Positions 1 to 9,546 of a stretch of 64,000 bases of DNA are shown piece by piece. Origin of the DNA: Microcebus murinus (Eukaryota > Chordata > Mammalia > Primates > Cheirogaleidae). Made by a program: the position numbers and the translations under genes. Position 1 is the first letter of the stretch. Every line of letters starts with the position of its first letter. The stretch lies in NCBI RefSeq assembly GCF_040939455.1, contig NC_134106.1, forward strand, positions 86,807,001 through 86,871,000, in the 5' to 3' direction. The notes beneath the pieces are model-generated. The model worked only from the letters and a program-made list of their open reading frames with translations, was not told the DNA's origin and searched no databases.

Positions 1-1399
1 AGACACAAACCTGCTCAAGTGACTTTTGGCAAAACTGCAACAACAATGCTATAGAGGAAAAGGAGCCTTTCCAACAAATAGGGCTGGAGCAACGGACATG
101 CATAAGCCAAAAAATGACCCTCGAATAAGTCTGACACATTATAGAAATATTAACTCAAAATGAATCATTGGCTTAAACATGAAACATAAACTATAAAACT
201 TTTAGGAAAGAAGTAAGAGATCTTTGGGATCTAAGATTTATTTAGGCAAAGAGTTTTTAAACACGACACCAAAAGCACAATCCATAAAAGGAAAAGTTGA
301 CATTAATAAAATGAACATCAAAATTTTAAACATTTGCTTCACAAAAGACTGTTAAGAATATGAAAAGACAAACTACAGACTGACAAAACATTTGCAAACC
401 GCATATCTGAAAAAAGATTAGTATTGTAATATACATAAAAAACTTTAAACTCAACAGCAAAAAAATTATTTTTTTCAATTAGAAAACAGGCAAAAGATAT
501 GCTATAAAGAGACATTTCACCAAAGAGGACACACAGATGGCAAATATGCAGATGAAAAGATGTTCAACATCATTAGCCACTAGGGAAATGCAAGTTAAAA
601 ATGAGATATCACTACACACTTATCAAAATGGTTACATTAAAAACAGGGACAACACCAAATGCTGGTGAGGATGTGGAAAAACTGGATCTCATTCATACAT
701 TGCTGGTGGGGATAGAAAATGCTATAGCCACTCTGGGAAAGAGTTCTTGGCAGTTTCTTATAAAATTAAACATGCAACTACTATATGACCCAGCTGTTGT
801 TTTTCTTGGGCTATTTATCCCAGAGAACTGAAGACTTAGGTTTACATTATGTTACATTATGAGTTACTATACATGAATGTTTATAGCAGCTTAATTTATA
901 ATAGCCAAAAACTGAGAACCACCTAAATGTCCTTTAAACAAAATAAGGTACATCTATACCACAGAAAACCACTCAGCCAACCACTAATACGCAACATGAT
1001 TGAATCACCAGAGAACTTTGTTGAATGAAAATATCCAATCCCCAAAGGTTACCTACTGGAGAGTCCATTATATAGTAACTTTGAAACGACAAAATTACAA
1101 TAAAAAACAAATTATTGATTGTCGGGAGTTAAGGAAGAGGTGGGGTGGGAATGAAGTGGGTGTAGTTATAAAAGGGCAACATGAGGGATCCTCCCTGTGA
1201 TGGGAAGGTCCTCTATCTTCCCTGTAGTTGTACCAATGTCAGTATCTTGGTTGTGGTATTGCCCTATGGCTTTACAACATAGTGAGGAAAACTGGGTAAA
1301 AAGAAACTGGGTAAGCGGTGCAGGAGTTCTCACTATACTGTATTATTTCTTACAACTGCAGGTGAATCTACAATTATCTCAAAATAAGAAATTTAATTA
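1..1399 (+). mobile_element. Old LINE-1 remnant, 3' part of ORF2 plus 3'UTR
   Basis: The stretch reads as the end of an L1 in the plus orientation. From about 540 it has the familiar ORF2-end text (mini-ORF at 601-831, ending in the 'dynamics of a truncated reverse transcriptase tail' position), followed by the L1 3'UTR with the 'atagccaaaaactg' and 'gtaactttgaaacgac' segments, and it runs out near an A-rich 'aaaataagaaattt'. The reading frame is broken many times, so it is not functional. It lies within what should be intron 1 of SEPTIN10, antisense to that gene. Subfamily not assigned; the 5' edge lies outside the window. Confidence 0.75.
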
Positions 1400-1649
1400 G
1401 AAAACAAAGGTAGCCTCAAAGTAAATTAAGTACAGGCAACTGACAAGAAATCCAACATCAGCTAAATGCAATGCTCTCTTCTGCTCAAGTTTGACTTGAT
1501 ACTGAAGATTACTCTGTGAATTAACGAGTTTATGAAACACACCTTCATAAGTACCCCCCCAATATTTCCCTGACCCACACATACACACACAAACATAGGA
1601 ACTGTAACAAGGCAGTACAGATAGAAAAACTGAGACTTCCCTAAGTACT

Positions 1650-1805
1650 TACTTACTAGAATAGAAAGAGAGCTGGGCTGAAACAGGGAGAAAAATCCTT
1701 TGTCCAGGCTCTATAAAACAAATCAACTGTGTCACTTCGGACAGATCCCCTAATCTCTCAGCCTACAAACTGAACTGTTTCTACGTAAATTTCTAAGGTA
1801 CGAGA
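1650..1805 (+). repeat. MIR-like SINE fragment
   Basis: The order 'tgggctgaaacag ... gtccaggctct ... ctgtgtcacttcggac ... cctaatctctcag' follows the MIR core (gender of a tRNA-derived ancient SINE) with strong decay. It sits in SEPTIN10 intron 1. Identification is by pattern only. Confidence 0.4.
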
Positions 1806-1814
1806 TTGCTTAGA

Positions 1815-1975
1815 TCAGTAGTTCTGAAACTTTTTGGTCTCAAGTCTCCGAAGAGTTTCTGTTTACATATATATAGATTACAACCTTTGGTATTTATAGT
1901 ATCAGAAATTAAAACGGAGGAAATTTTTAAAGAATACACAAAAACATTCCATTAGCCCTCAGAACAGTGAGGTTA
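1815..1975 (+). mobile_element. hAT-type DNA transposon fragment
   Basis: The segment starts 'cagtagttctgaaacttttt', close to the CAGNGGTTCTCAAA terminus shared by mammalian hAT (Charlie/Tip100) elements. It continues 'ggtctcaagtctccgaagag', the usual continuation of one such family. Only the 5' part is present and there is no coding capacity. The exact family is uncertain. Confidence 0.5.
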
Positions 1976-2239
1976 TTCCACATCATGGAAAACTGCTCCC
2001 TCTGGAAAATTCGTGCACCCTTGCAAAGACAATGAGAGTGGCAAACGCAAACACCACCTTGGTATTATGAAAATAACTGTGACCACACTGAGAACCACCG
2101 GCTTACCATCAAACGAGATATAGATACAAAAGTGATTCGAAAGGTACAAAACACAGGAGAAATGTGTTCTTTTGGAATACAAGGGTGCTAAGGCGGGAAA
2201 AAAATAAAAAACCAGTTCAAATCCCAATGGAGGACAACT

Positions 2240-2440
2240 TGGACAACCGCACGGCTGGGTAAAACGGGCAAAGCTTTTGAAAGGCCACGGAAGCTGGGCT
2301 TTAGAGTGTCACAGAAGTCTCCACAACTGTACGAGATTACTACTACTGTATTAATCTGCACTGCGCGCTCAAAAACCGTTATAAAAGCGATAGACCCACA
2401 ATCGCTGTTTTGGATTCAACTTTTGGCAAAGACGGGGAAG
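2240..2440. other. Unassigned sequence at the CpG-island edge
   Basis: This stretch marks the change from AT-rich intron to the GC-rich island. No repeat or exon is recognised in it. Together with 1976-2239 it belongs to the inferred SEPTIN10 intron 1. Confidence 0.5.
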
Positions 2441-2698
2441 CCAACCAAAGAGAACTGCCCCCAACGCCCGGCCGCCCCGCACTGCGCCGCGGCGAGAGGG
2501 GTCCGCCGGCACCCCTCGCTCTTCGGGCCCCGAGCCGCGCGGCCGCCACGGCCGCCCGAGGAGGGCGCGGGTCACAATCCCGGCCGGAGCAGGCGCGGCC
2601 GGGCGGGCCGGGGGGCTGAGGAAGGTCCGCGGGGACACGGGAAGCGCGGGGCGGGGGCCCGGCGTCGGCCCAGGCGGAGGGGTGCGGGAGTCGGCGGG

Positions 2699-2704
2699 AC
2701 TCAC
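2699..2704 (-). other. SEPTIN10: Splice donor of SEPTIN10 exon 1
   Basis: The minus strand reads CAGCTG|GTGAGT here, a strong consensus donor directly after the tenth codon (phase 0). Everything from 2704 down to 1 would then be intron 1. Confidence 0.75.
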
Positions 2705-2734
2705 CAGCTGCCGCGCCACCTCGGAGGAGGCCAT
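2705..2734 (-). CDS. SEPTIN10: SEPTIN10 first coding exon (partial gene)
   Basis: On the minus strand an ATG at 2734 opens ten codons reading MASSEVARQL, and the exon ends exactly at a GTGAGT splice donor (2704 down to 2699). The peptide is nearly the same as my recollection of the SEPTIN10 N terminus, and SEPTIN10 is the divergent neighbour of SOWAHC in human. Septin-10 is a filament-forming GTP-binding protein of the SEPT6 subgroup that joins hetero-oligomeric septin complexes at cortex, cytokinetic furrow and cytoskeleton. Its GTPase domain and coiled coil would be encoded by later exons, which lie beyond position 1 of this window. The open frame continues past the donor, but the extension is low-complexity and looks intronic. 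The 5'UTR would lie at positions above 2734; its start is not determinable here. Confidence 0.82.
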
Positions 2735-3177
2735 GGTCGCCGGTGGGAGGGCGGCTGAGCGGCGGTCTTGGCCGGGGGCGCCCAGCGGCTAGTCCGGGCG
2801 GCGGCGGGCGGGAAGGCGGGCGAGCGGGAAGGCGGGCGGGTGAGGCGGGGCGTAACGGGCGGGGCGCGAGGCGAGGGGCGCTGGGCGCCGCCCCAGCCGA
2901 GTGACGGGCGGGGCAGCCTAGGCGGCGGGGACGGGGCAGGGGCGGGGCCGAGCCGGCGACCGCGGGGCGCGCCATTGGCCGCGCCAAGCAGCTCGTGCGC
3001 GGAGCGAGCCCCTCCCGGGAGTGCCCCTCGACGTGCAAGAGGACGGAGAGTCAGAGCGGGAAACGAGGACTGTGGAAGAGCTGGGACTTGAGAAGAAGAC
3101 GCGAGGATTCACTCCGAGAGCCCTCAGCCGGTTGCCTGCGGCCAGTTGGAGCAGTGATTGTGTGCCCCCCGGCGGCT

Positions 3178-3197
3178 ACCGGAAGTGGGCGGGGCCG
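3178..3197 (+). promoter_or_regulatory. ETS + GC-box module, copy 1
   Basis: The 20-mer accggaagtgggcggggccg joins a canonical ETS/GABP core (CCGGAAGTG) to an SP/KLF GC box (GGGCGGGG). It lies 295 bp before the SOWAHC start codon. An exact second copy follows 61 bp downstream. ETS+SP pairs of this kind are typical of TATA-less CpG-island promoters. Confidence 0.75.
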
Positions 3198-3238
3198 CCG
3201 CCGGCGGGCGGGAACGAGGAGAGCAGCTTTTCGTGAGG

Positions 3239-3258
3239 ACCGGAAGTGGGCGGGGCCG
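3239..3258 (+). promoter_or_regulatory. ETS + GC-box module, copy 2
   Basis: This is an exact repeat of the 20 bases at 3178-3197. The DNA between and after the copies is not otherwise duplicated at the same precision; the downstream flanks differ (ccgccggcggg versus gagcggagcgg). It lies 234 bp before the SOWAHC ATG and could be in the promoter or in the 5'UTR. Confidence 0.75.
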
Positions 3259-3472
3259 GAGCGGAGCGGCGGGGGCGGGGCCGGCGGGGGCGTGCCCGCG
3301 CGGGCGCTGCCCCACAGAGGCGGTGGCTGGGTGCTCCGGCCGCAGACGCCGCCGAGGCGGGGAACCCGCAGAGCCGGTCGGACCCTGTTGCCGTCGGGAG
3401 CCGGGTTCTCGGAGCACGCCGCGATGGTGCCGGGCTGAGCCGCCCGCCAGCGGAGGAGCAGCGGGGTCCGGG

Positions 3473-5053
3473 ATGGAGGGGCCGGCGGAGCTGGGCCCCG
3501 AGGCGGTGCTGCGCTTCCTCGCGGAGCGCGGGGGCCGGGCCCTGCACGCCGAGCTGGTGCAGCACTTCAGGGGCGCCCTGGGCGGCGAGCCCGAGCAGCG
3601 CGCCAGCGCCCGCGCCCGCTTCAAGGAGCTGGTCAACGCCGTGGCCACGGTGCGCACCGACCCCGCCGACGGCTCCAAGTACGTGCACCTCAAGAAGCGG
3701 TTCTGCGCGGGGCCTCCGCCGCCCGAGGCCGCGCCCCCCGGGCTCCCGCCCCGCATCGAGGTGACCGCCGAGCCGGAGCCCCCCACCGCGCCGGAGGCCC
3801 CCGACGGCCCGCCCGCGCCCGAGGAAGACCGCAGTCCGGCCCCCGAGGCAGCGGCTCCCGAGGCGCCCCCCGGGCCGGGCGATGGGGAGCCCCCGGCCGC
3901 CGCGCTGGGCTCGTCCCTCGGCGGCGGGGCCCGCAGGAAGAACTCGCGGCGCAGCGTGCCGCCCCTGCCCCGGCCGCCGGCCGCGGGGCCCGGCGAGGAC
4001 CCGGAGCCCTCGCCCCACAGCGGCGAGGAGGCGGACGGGGGCTGCTCCCCGGGGGCGGCGGGCGCGCCGCGGTCCGCCCGCCAGAACTTCCGGGACCTGG
4101 TGATGGGCAGCTCCCCGCAGCTGAAGAGGGGCCTGTGTCCGGGCAGCGGCAGCCCCGGGAGCTCCTCCGCGGGGGGACGCAGCCGCGGCGGGGGCGACTC
4201 GGACAGCGCCTCGGTAGCGTCTTCGTCCGCGGAGGAAGAGAGCACTGGCGGGGGCTCGGTGACGCTGGACCCTCTGGAGCACGCCTGGATGCTCTCGGCC
4301 TCCGACGGCAAGTGGGACAGCCTGGAAGGGTTGCTCACCTGCGAGCCGGGCCTGCTGGCCAAGCGGGACTTCATCACCGGCTTCACCTGCCTGCACTGGG
4401 CCGCCAAGCACGGGAGGCAGGAGCTTCTGGCCATGCTGGTGAACTTCGCCAACAGACACCAGTTGCCAGTGAACATCAACGCCAGGACGAGCGGGGGCTA
4501 CACCGCCCTGCACCTGGCAGCCATGCACGGGCACGTGGAGGTGGTGAAGCTGCTGGTGGGCGCCTACGACGCCGATGTGGACGTCAGGGACTACAGTGGG
4601 AAAAAGGCCTCCCAGTACCTGAGTCAGAGCATCGCGGAGGAGATAAAGAACCTGGTGGGAGCCCTGGACGAGGAGGACAGCGAAAGCGCTGCTGGCAGCG
4701 GGGGTGGGCGCTGGAGGCTTTCAAAAGTGCTCCCTTCGCATCTCATCACCTACAAACTCTCGCATGTCCTGGAGGATGGGGGCGACCACCATCACCATCA
4801 CCATCACCACTTGGCCGAGGGATGGGCTGGAGGCAAAGCAAAGGATCCAAGTCGCAAAGTCTCCAGCAGCTCTAGTGGTCGTATAAAACCCAGACTCAAC
4901 AAAATCCGCTTCCGAACCCAGATCATCCACACCACACCCTCTTTCAGGGACCCAGACCAGCCACTGGAGGAAGGGGAGGAGGAGGAGGAACGGTCTCTTA
5001 AAGGTCACGCATCCTCCTTCAAATTGAGACCAAAGTCCAATGTATTTGGGTAA
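3473..5053 (+). CDS. SOWAHC: SOWAHC, sosondowah ankyrin repeat protein C (526 aa)
   Basis: An uninterrupted single-exon gene of 526 codons, close to the roughly 525 residues I recall for human SOWAHC (ANKRD57). I chose the ATG at 3473 (context gtccgggATGg) because the protein then begins MEGPAELGPEAVLRFLAERG, the expected family start. The frame is open further upstream, but that part is arginine/proline-rich CpG-island translation. Residues 1-78 form the N-terminal SOWAH winged-helix-like module, ending in a basic KKRF (74-77). Residues about 80-265 are Pro/Ala/Gly/Ser-rich and probably disordered. Residues about 270-395 hold the ankyrin repeats, with GFTCLHWAAKHG (303-314) and YTALHLAAMHGH (343-354). 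An eight-histidine run lies at 439-446, then a conserved-looking basic segment (RIKPRLNKIRFRTQ), an acidic run (about 499-506) and the C terminus SNVFG. Its molecular role is not well established; ankyrin repeats imply protein binding. No frameshift or truncation is seen. Confidence 0.96.
   Translation: MEGPAELGPEAVLRFLAERGGRALHAELVQHFRGALGGEPEQRASARARFKELVNAVATVRTDPADGSKYVHLKKRFCAGPPPPEAAPPGLPPRIEVTAEPEPPTAPEAPDGPPAPEEDRSPAPEAAAPEAPPGPGDGEPPAAALGSSLGGGARRKNSRRSVPPLPRPPAAGPGEDPEPSPHSGEEADGGCSPGAAGAPRSARQNFRDLVMGSSPQLKRGLCPGSGSPGSSSAGGRSRGGGDSDSASVASSSAEEESTGGGSVTLDPLEHAWMLSASDGKWDSLEGLLTCEPGLLAKRDFITGFTCLHWAAKHGRQELLAMLVNFANRHQLPVNINARTSGGYTALHLAAMHGHVEVVKLLVGAYDADVDVRDYSGKKASQYLSQSIAEEIKNLVGALDEEDSESAAGSGGGRWRLSKVLPSHLITYKLSHVLEDGGDHHHHHHHHLAEGWAGGKAKDPSRKVSSSSSGRIKPRLNKIRFRTQIIHTTPSFRDPDQPLEEGEEEEERSLKGHASSFKLRPKSNVFG
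4787..4810 (+). repeat. SOWAHC: Poly-histidine codon tract in SOWAHC
   Basis: Eight consecutive His codons, mostly alternating CAC and CAT, make a hexanucleotide-like repeat inside the coding frame (residues 439-446). It sits between the ankyrin region and the basic C-terminal segment. Length is likely to vary between species or individuals through replication slippage without breaking the frame only if whole codons change. Confidence 0.9.
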
Positions 5054-5808
5054 AAATATTTTCTTTTAGAAAATGCTAAGGTTTATTTGTTTTCAGAAAC
5101 AGAATAATAGGTGTGGGTAAGGAAATGAGACCAGAAATGACAGAGACTAAATTGTGCATTCTCGCTTGAGGGGTTGGAATGGATGGGAAGGAGTTCTTTT
5201 CAGGTGAAAGTGGATTTTTTTTTAAGTGATTCATATTACCTTGATCTATATCTCTCTTTCCCACTTCACCTCTGTCCTTGAGTCCTGTTTCTGAAGACTG
5301 AAATGTATCTAAATTGGGGCGGGGGGACAGATTTGGTGACTGTGGGTTCCTTTGCTTTAACTATTACTGGATGCCATGCAAAGTAAGGAATGTTGCACTT
5401 TTATGTATCAGTTTTTATAAGTGGTTACTCTTACAAGAGCAACAAAAAATGCACATTGTAATGAAACTGGTAGTATTTATAAGTTGAAATTCTACATGCT
5501 GCCCTTTTTTTTAATAATTGCATTTGCTTTTTAAGGTACTACTGAAGGTTAGAGTTGAAATGCAAAAATACTAATTAGAGAATAATGTGAATAAAATGAG
5601 AATCCTGTTGGTATCCTATTTGTATTGTAAGTAGCAGTTCAGTTTTTTAAAAACCAATTTCAGTTTTAATAATAGAACTAAAGAAATGGGCAACATGCAC
5701 TTTTCAGTAAATCTATAGTATGGTTTCCACTTAATTATCTCTAATACTGCTGTTAAGTTACACCAGTGTTAAGGTACATTATTAATTACTACACAAGTTT
5801 TTATTTAA

Positions 5809-5845
5809 AATAAAACACTGTTAGCCTATGGTACATTGAAATAAA
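5809..5845 (+). terminator. SOWAHC: Proximal poly(A) signal cluster
   Basis: Two AATAAA hexamers, at 5809-5814 and 5840-5845, are followed by a T/GT-rich stretch (cgtcttgttctgattctc). Use of these would give a 3'UTR of about 0.8 kb. A further weaker candidate lies at 5590-5595. Confidence 0.5.
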
Positions 5846-7656
5846 ATATCGTCTTGTTCTGATTCTCACTGACTTATATTGCTATTCTAAAACTCTAAAT
5901 TTGCTAGAGTTTTTTATTCTGGGGATGACCTAACCATTGGTTCTGTTTGGCATAACCTTATTTAATGGTGCTTAGAACTAAATTATAGAAACTGTTTCTG
6001 GTTTAGATAATTAGCAAAAGTTGGCTTAAATATTAGTGAGCCCATGCTTCTGTGAAATAATTATTAAACCAACTTAATGATTCTCAATGTAAGATACAGT
6101 TTTAATTTTACTAATACATTCATAGTCTGTTTTGCAAATGCTTAAAATGCTAAATCTTTTCAATTTGCCAACATTTCCTTGAATCTATTAGATACCTATG
6201 GTGTAGTTACTGAAAAGCTGTGTAGTAAATCTACTCAGCTAAAAATGGCACTTTATGAAAGGGAAAAGAGAAGAGATGGGACTATTTCTATATATAAATG
6301 CTGCTGGCTATTGAATTCCTTTGTATACTTTTCATAAAATACTATTCATTAAAATTAAGGACTTGTTTTAAGTATGGTTCTTAATTACATTTCATTCATT
6401 TATGTTAGAGTAAATGGCTTTATAATTACTTTAAAATCTAACTCATAAACATATTAAATGTTTGTAACAAGATTAGAAACAACTTTTGTGGGAGACTAAT
6501 TTGAACAATTCCTTCTTCCTTAGATTTTTGGGTCTCATAATTGCTGAACCCTAAGTACTGACAGCCTATAGGGTGACAGAGTGAGGGAACATCTTCTGAA
6601 GGGTGAATGAACCCATGTATGAATTGCACAGAGCTGCAGCATTTAGAGCTCTTAGATCTTTAATTTTCCAAGTCATAGAAATTTGTCACAAGTTTGTCAC
6701 ACCTCTCTCTACTTGGCAAAGGAATTTGTTTAAAGATTGATGAAAAATATTCACATAAAATATATATAAACTATTATCCATTTGTGTGCCTTTTGTTTTA
6801 GGATTATGGAAATGGACAATGTACATTTGAAAAGCACTTTTATCCATACATATGGGTGAAAAACCAATCTAATTTTGTGTAAAAGAGAGATTCTTTGAAA
6901 GTGAGAATCGGTCATTTGTTCTGAAGCTATACATGTTACCTTTAGTGCAGAATAAGCTATAACTTCCCATTGAGGAATTATAATTTTCATAGACATAGAA
7001 AGCCGAAGTAACTTTAAAAACTAGACACTTCAGAACCATCAAAAGGTACTATTGAATCACAGCCAGTATTAATCACTTAAATGTATATGTTAATAACTAA
7101 TTGCACAAAATCTATAATTTGCTAGATCTTTAGAGATTGAGTCATACATCATTTACCTTGCTTTTCACACTAAAGGCTTTAACTTTTCGGCTAAGATATT
7201 AAATTTTTGAAAATCATTCTTGAGAGGAATTCTAGCATTCCTTGTCATGTGCAGTAAATGTAGCATTTTCAGCTACTTAATTCTACATTCCTCTTATTTT
7301 TCAAATAAATTATAGAAAGCAAATGTTTTGTGTAACTAATATTCATAGAGTTCTGCCTACCATTAATAGAAATATATATGTAAAATACTTCAGTGTTTAT
7401 TGATAGGAGATTATATGGTTAAAAAACCCAAGTATGTCAGTGTGTTTCCTGTAGGTACACTTGAAGCTAGTGTTTGTCACAAGGCTCTTTACTTTCGTGG
7501 TATATAAAATGCAGCTAGTTTATATAACTTGAAAATCTGGTACTATTTTATTCATGCCTAAAATCTTGGAGTCTAGGCTGCATTGTCTCATTTGTTAAAC
7601 AAGTGAAAGTTTGGGAGTTTGAGAATGTAAAGTCTTTGTAAAATTCGTTTTGTCAA

Positions 7657-7662
7657 AATAAA
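7657..7662 (+). terminator. SOWAHC: Distal poly(A) signal candidate
   Basis: AATAAA is followed at about 20-40 bases by T-rich DNA (gaatttttctctaaattg), a fitting downstream element. This is the last such signal before repeat-rich DNA starts at 8.74 kb, so it is my preferred gene end. Confidence 0.5.
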
Positions 7663-7682
7663 AGGTTCACTATAGAATTTTT

Positions 7683-8743
7683 CTCTAAATTGTCTAAATT
7701 TCTGTAGTCCTTCAGACTTTTTACATGTAAATGTTTTACAGTTCACAAAATGCTGTTTGACCCTTTTCCTTTCTCCTTAATTTACAGTTACGGAAATGAA
7801 GGCTGGGGGCTGTTTAGGCTCATGCAGTTAGTAGGATCTTAAAAGTCAGTCTTTAACACAACATTTGTCTTTTCTGCACTTTGAATAGCAAATATTTTAG
7901 CAAAACTGCTGTAGTTTGGCACCAGTGATGGAGGAGTCAGCTTAGAAGATAGTACCTCCACCACTGCCTTTCAAGTATAGGAGTCATGCATTCACCATCC
8001 TTAAACCTTACACACTATCCTTAAACCCTACACAGACCCAACCTCAAAGCAAGTGTGGAAGTGCCTTTTTCCATTTTCTTCAACCTCCATCAAGCATTGG
8101 GCAGTAATGAACTCATTTCTTTATCAGAGATGCCTGTGATCTACATTTTTAACAAAATCCAACTCTATCATTAACAGATGACAAAGGGATGTGGAATCCT
8201 TGGTGTAATTGTCTATGCTATTTCTCTCTCTCAGGGAGATCCCACTATGATTGCTACTGGGGCTTTTGCTGTTTTATGACAACCCATAAAATAGTTTTTA
8301 GTATAACTGAAGGATAAGACAAGTAGTTTGTTTTTCTAGAATGACTTTTTTCCTTAGAAGTACATGTCTTAAAAGGATTCATTAAGCAGTTTAAAGATAT
8401 TGTTGAAATTTTTCTTAGTGAAAAATTAATTTTCCTAAGTAAATAGCATTATTTGGACTTTCTTGTACAGTTAATCCCCAAATTAAATACTCTGAGGATT
8501 TGCTGCAAACCACTGTTCCTTCGATGATGAGTCAAATCTTCATACGTCACTTACTGGTCTGGAACAGGACTCTACTTGAACATCTTTCTCAAGATAGAAC
8601 AGTTGGGTTCATATCAATACCAGTTTTTTTCCCCTGAAGAACAGCACTTTCATGTCACCATACTTTTTTCTCCTTAACCTTCTCTTTAAATGTCAGTTTC
8701 ATCTCAGGAAGTGGATTTCCCATTCTGTTAATAAATTGCCTGG
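7683..8743. other. Intergenic, nothing assigned
   Basis: I see no exon, RNA gene or repeat that I can name. Part of it could still belong to the SOWAHC 3'UTR if a later poly(A) site is used. Confidence 0.5.
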
Positions 8744-9089
8744 GGCCAGGCGCGGTGGCTCACACCTGTAATCCTAGCTCTCTGGGATGCCGAAGGTGGG
8801 TGGATTGCTGGAGGTCAGGAGTTTAAAACCAACCTGAGAAAGAGCGAGACCCTGTCTCTACTATAAGTAGAAAGAAATTAATTGGCCAACTAATACATAT
8901 AGAAAAAATTAGCCAGGCATGGTGGTGCATGGCTGTAGTCCCAGCTACTCAGGAGGCTGAGGCAGGAGGATTGCTTGAGCCCAAGAGTTTAAGGTTGCTG
9001 TGAGCTAGGCTGACGCCATGGCACTCACTCTAGCCTGGGCAACAAAGCAAGACTCTGTCTCAAAAAAATGAATAAATAAATAAATAAAT
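8744..9089 (+). mobile_element. Alu, strepsirrhine type, full length
   Basis: The dimer starts 'ggccaggcgcggtggctcac' and ends in an A-rich tail with ATAA repeats. The linker contains 'ttggccaactaatacatata', a block seen in nearly all other copies here and associated with lemur Alus. RNA polymerase III A and B box regions are recognisable. Confidence 0.92.
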
Positions 9090-9191
9090 TGGGTTTTTTT
9101 TCACATTCATGTATTGTTGTGGAATGTGTGACAAATGCCCCACCCTTACACAGTGCCTGGCATGCTGAAGGTATGCAATAAGTGGGTCTTT

Positions 9192-9529
9192 TTTTTTTTT
9201 TTTTTTTTTGAGATAAGAGTCTCGCTTTGTTGCCTAGGCTAGAGTGAGTGCCATGGCGTCAGCCTAGCTCACAGCAACCTCAATCTCCTGGCTCAAGCAA
9301 TCCTTCTGCCTCAGCCTCCCAAGTAGCTGGGACTACAGGCATGCGCCACCATGCCCGGCTAATTTTTATATATATATATATTAGTTGGCCAATTAATTTC
9401 TTTCTATTTATAGTAGAGACGGGGTCTCGCTCTCGTTCAGGCTGGTTTCGAACTCCTGACCTCGAGCAATCCGCCCGCCTCAGCCTCCCAGAGAGCTAGG
9501 ATTACAGGCGTGAGCCACCACGCCCGGCC
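9192..9529 (-). mobile_element. Alu, strepsirrhine type, inserted antisense
   Basis: A poly(T) start and a 'cacgcccggcc' end show reverse orientation. The target duplication 'caataagtgggtctttt' flanks both ends (about 9176-9192 and 9530-9546). The copy forms an inverted pair with the Alu at 8744-9089, about 100 bp away. Confidence 0.93.
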
Positions 9530-9546
9530 CAATAAGTGGGTCTTTT

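Larger units (their letters stand above)
2440..4720. promoter_or_regulatory. CpG island with divergent SEPTIN10/SOWAHC promoter
   Basis: A sharp jump in G+C and CpG density begins near 2440 and runs through the first three quarters of the SOWAHC coding region. Two coding starts point away from each other: ATG on the minus strand at 2734 and ATG on the plus strand at 3473. About 740 bp lie between them. That interval has many GC boxes (ggggcgggg), an inverted CCAAT box (attgg at 2974-2978, reading CCAAT on the minus strand) and two copies of an ETS/GC-box module. No TATA box is evident. These traits fit a ubiquitous, multi-start bidirectional promoter. The actual start sites cannot be read from sequence. 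Confidence 0.8.
5054..7680 (+). other. SOWAHC: Probable SOWAHC 3'UTR
   Basis: Directly after the stop codon the sequence becomes AT-rich, lacks any recognised repeat for about 2.6 kb and holds no plausible ORF. Such a repeat-free AT-rich block following a terminal exon is typical of a long 3'UTR. Candidate poly(A) signals (AATAAA) occur at 5590-5595, 5809-5814, 5840-5845 and 7657-7662. Using the last gives a transcript of about 4.4 kb, in line with the long human mRNA as I recall it. The extent is inferred, not proven. Confidence 0.65.

Noticed and set aside
601..831. 76-codon frame near the start
   Set aside because: It is a surviving stretch of a broken L1 ORF2 end, not a gene.
2306..3091. 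Several frames of 100-220 codons around the CpG island
   Set aside because: Arg/Gly/Pro-rich translation of CpG-island promoter DNA; only the ten-codon SEPTIN10 exon has a donor site and recognised sequence.
3158..3472. N-terminal extension of SOWAHC to an upstream ATG
   Set aside because: The 105 extra residues are low-complexity promoter/5'UTR translation, and the family protein starts at the ATG at 3473.
3124..4534. Two minus-strand frames of about 450 codons opposite SOWAHC
   Set aside because: They are mirror images of the GC-rich SOWAHC coding strand, where stop codons are scarce; composition is Arg/Pro/Ala/Gly only.
4787..4810. Possibility that the His run is a cloning tag or contamination
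   Set aside because: It lies inside a continuous native frame with family-typical sequence on both sides, and I recall a similar run in human SOWAHC.
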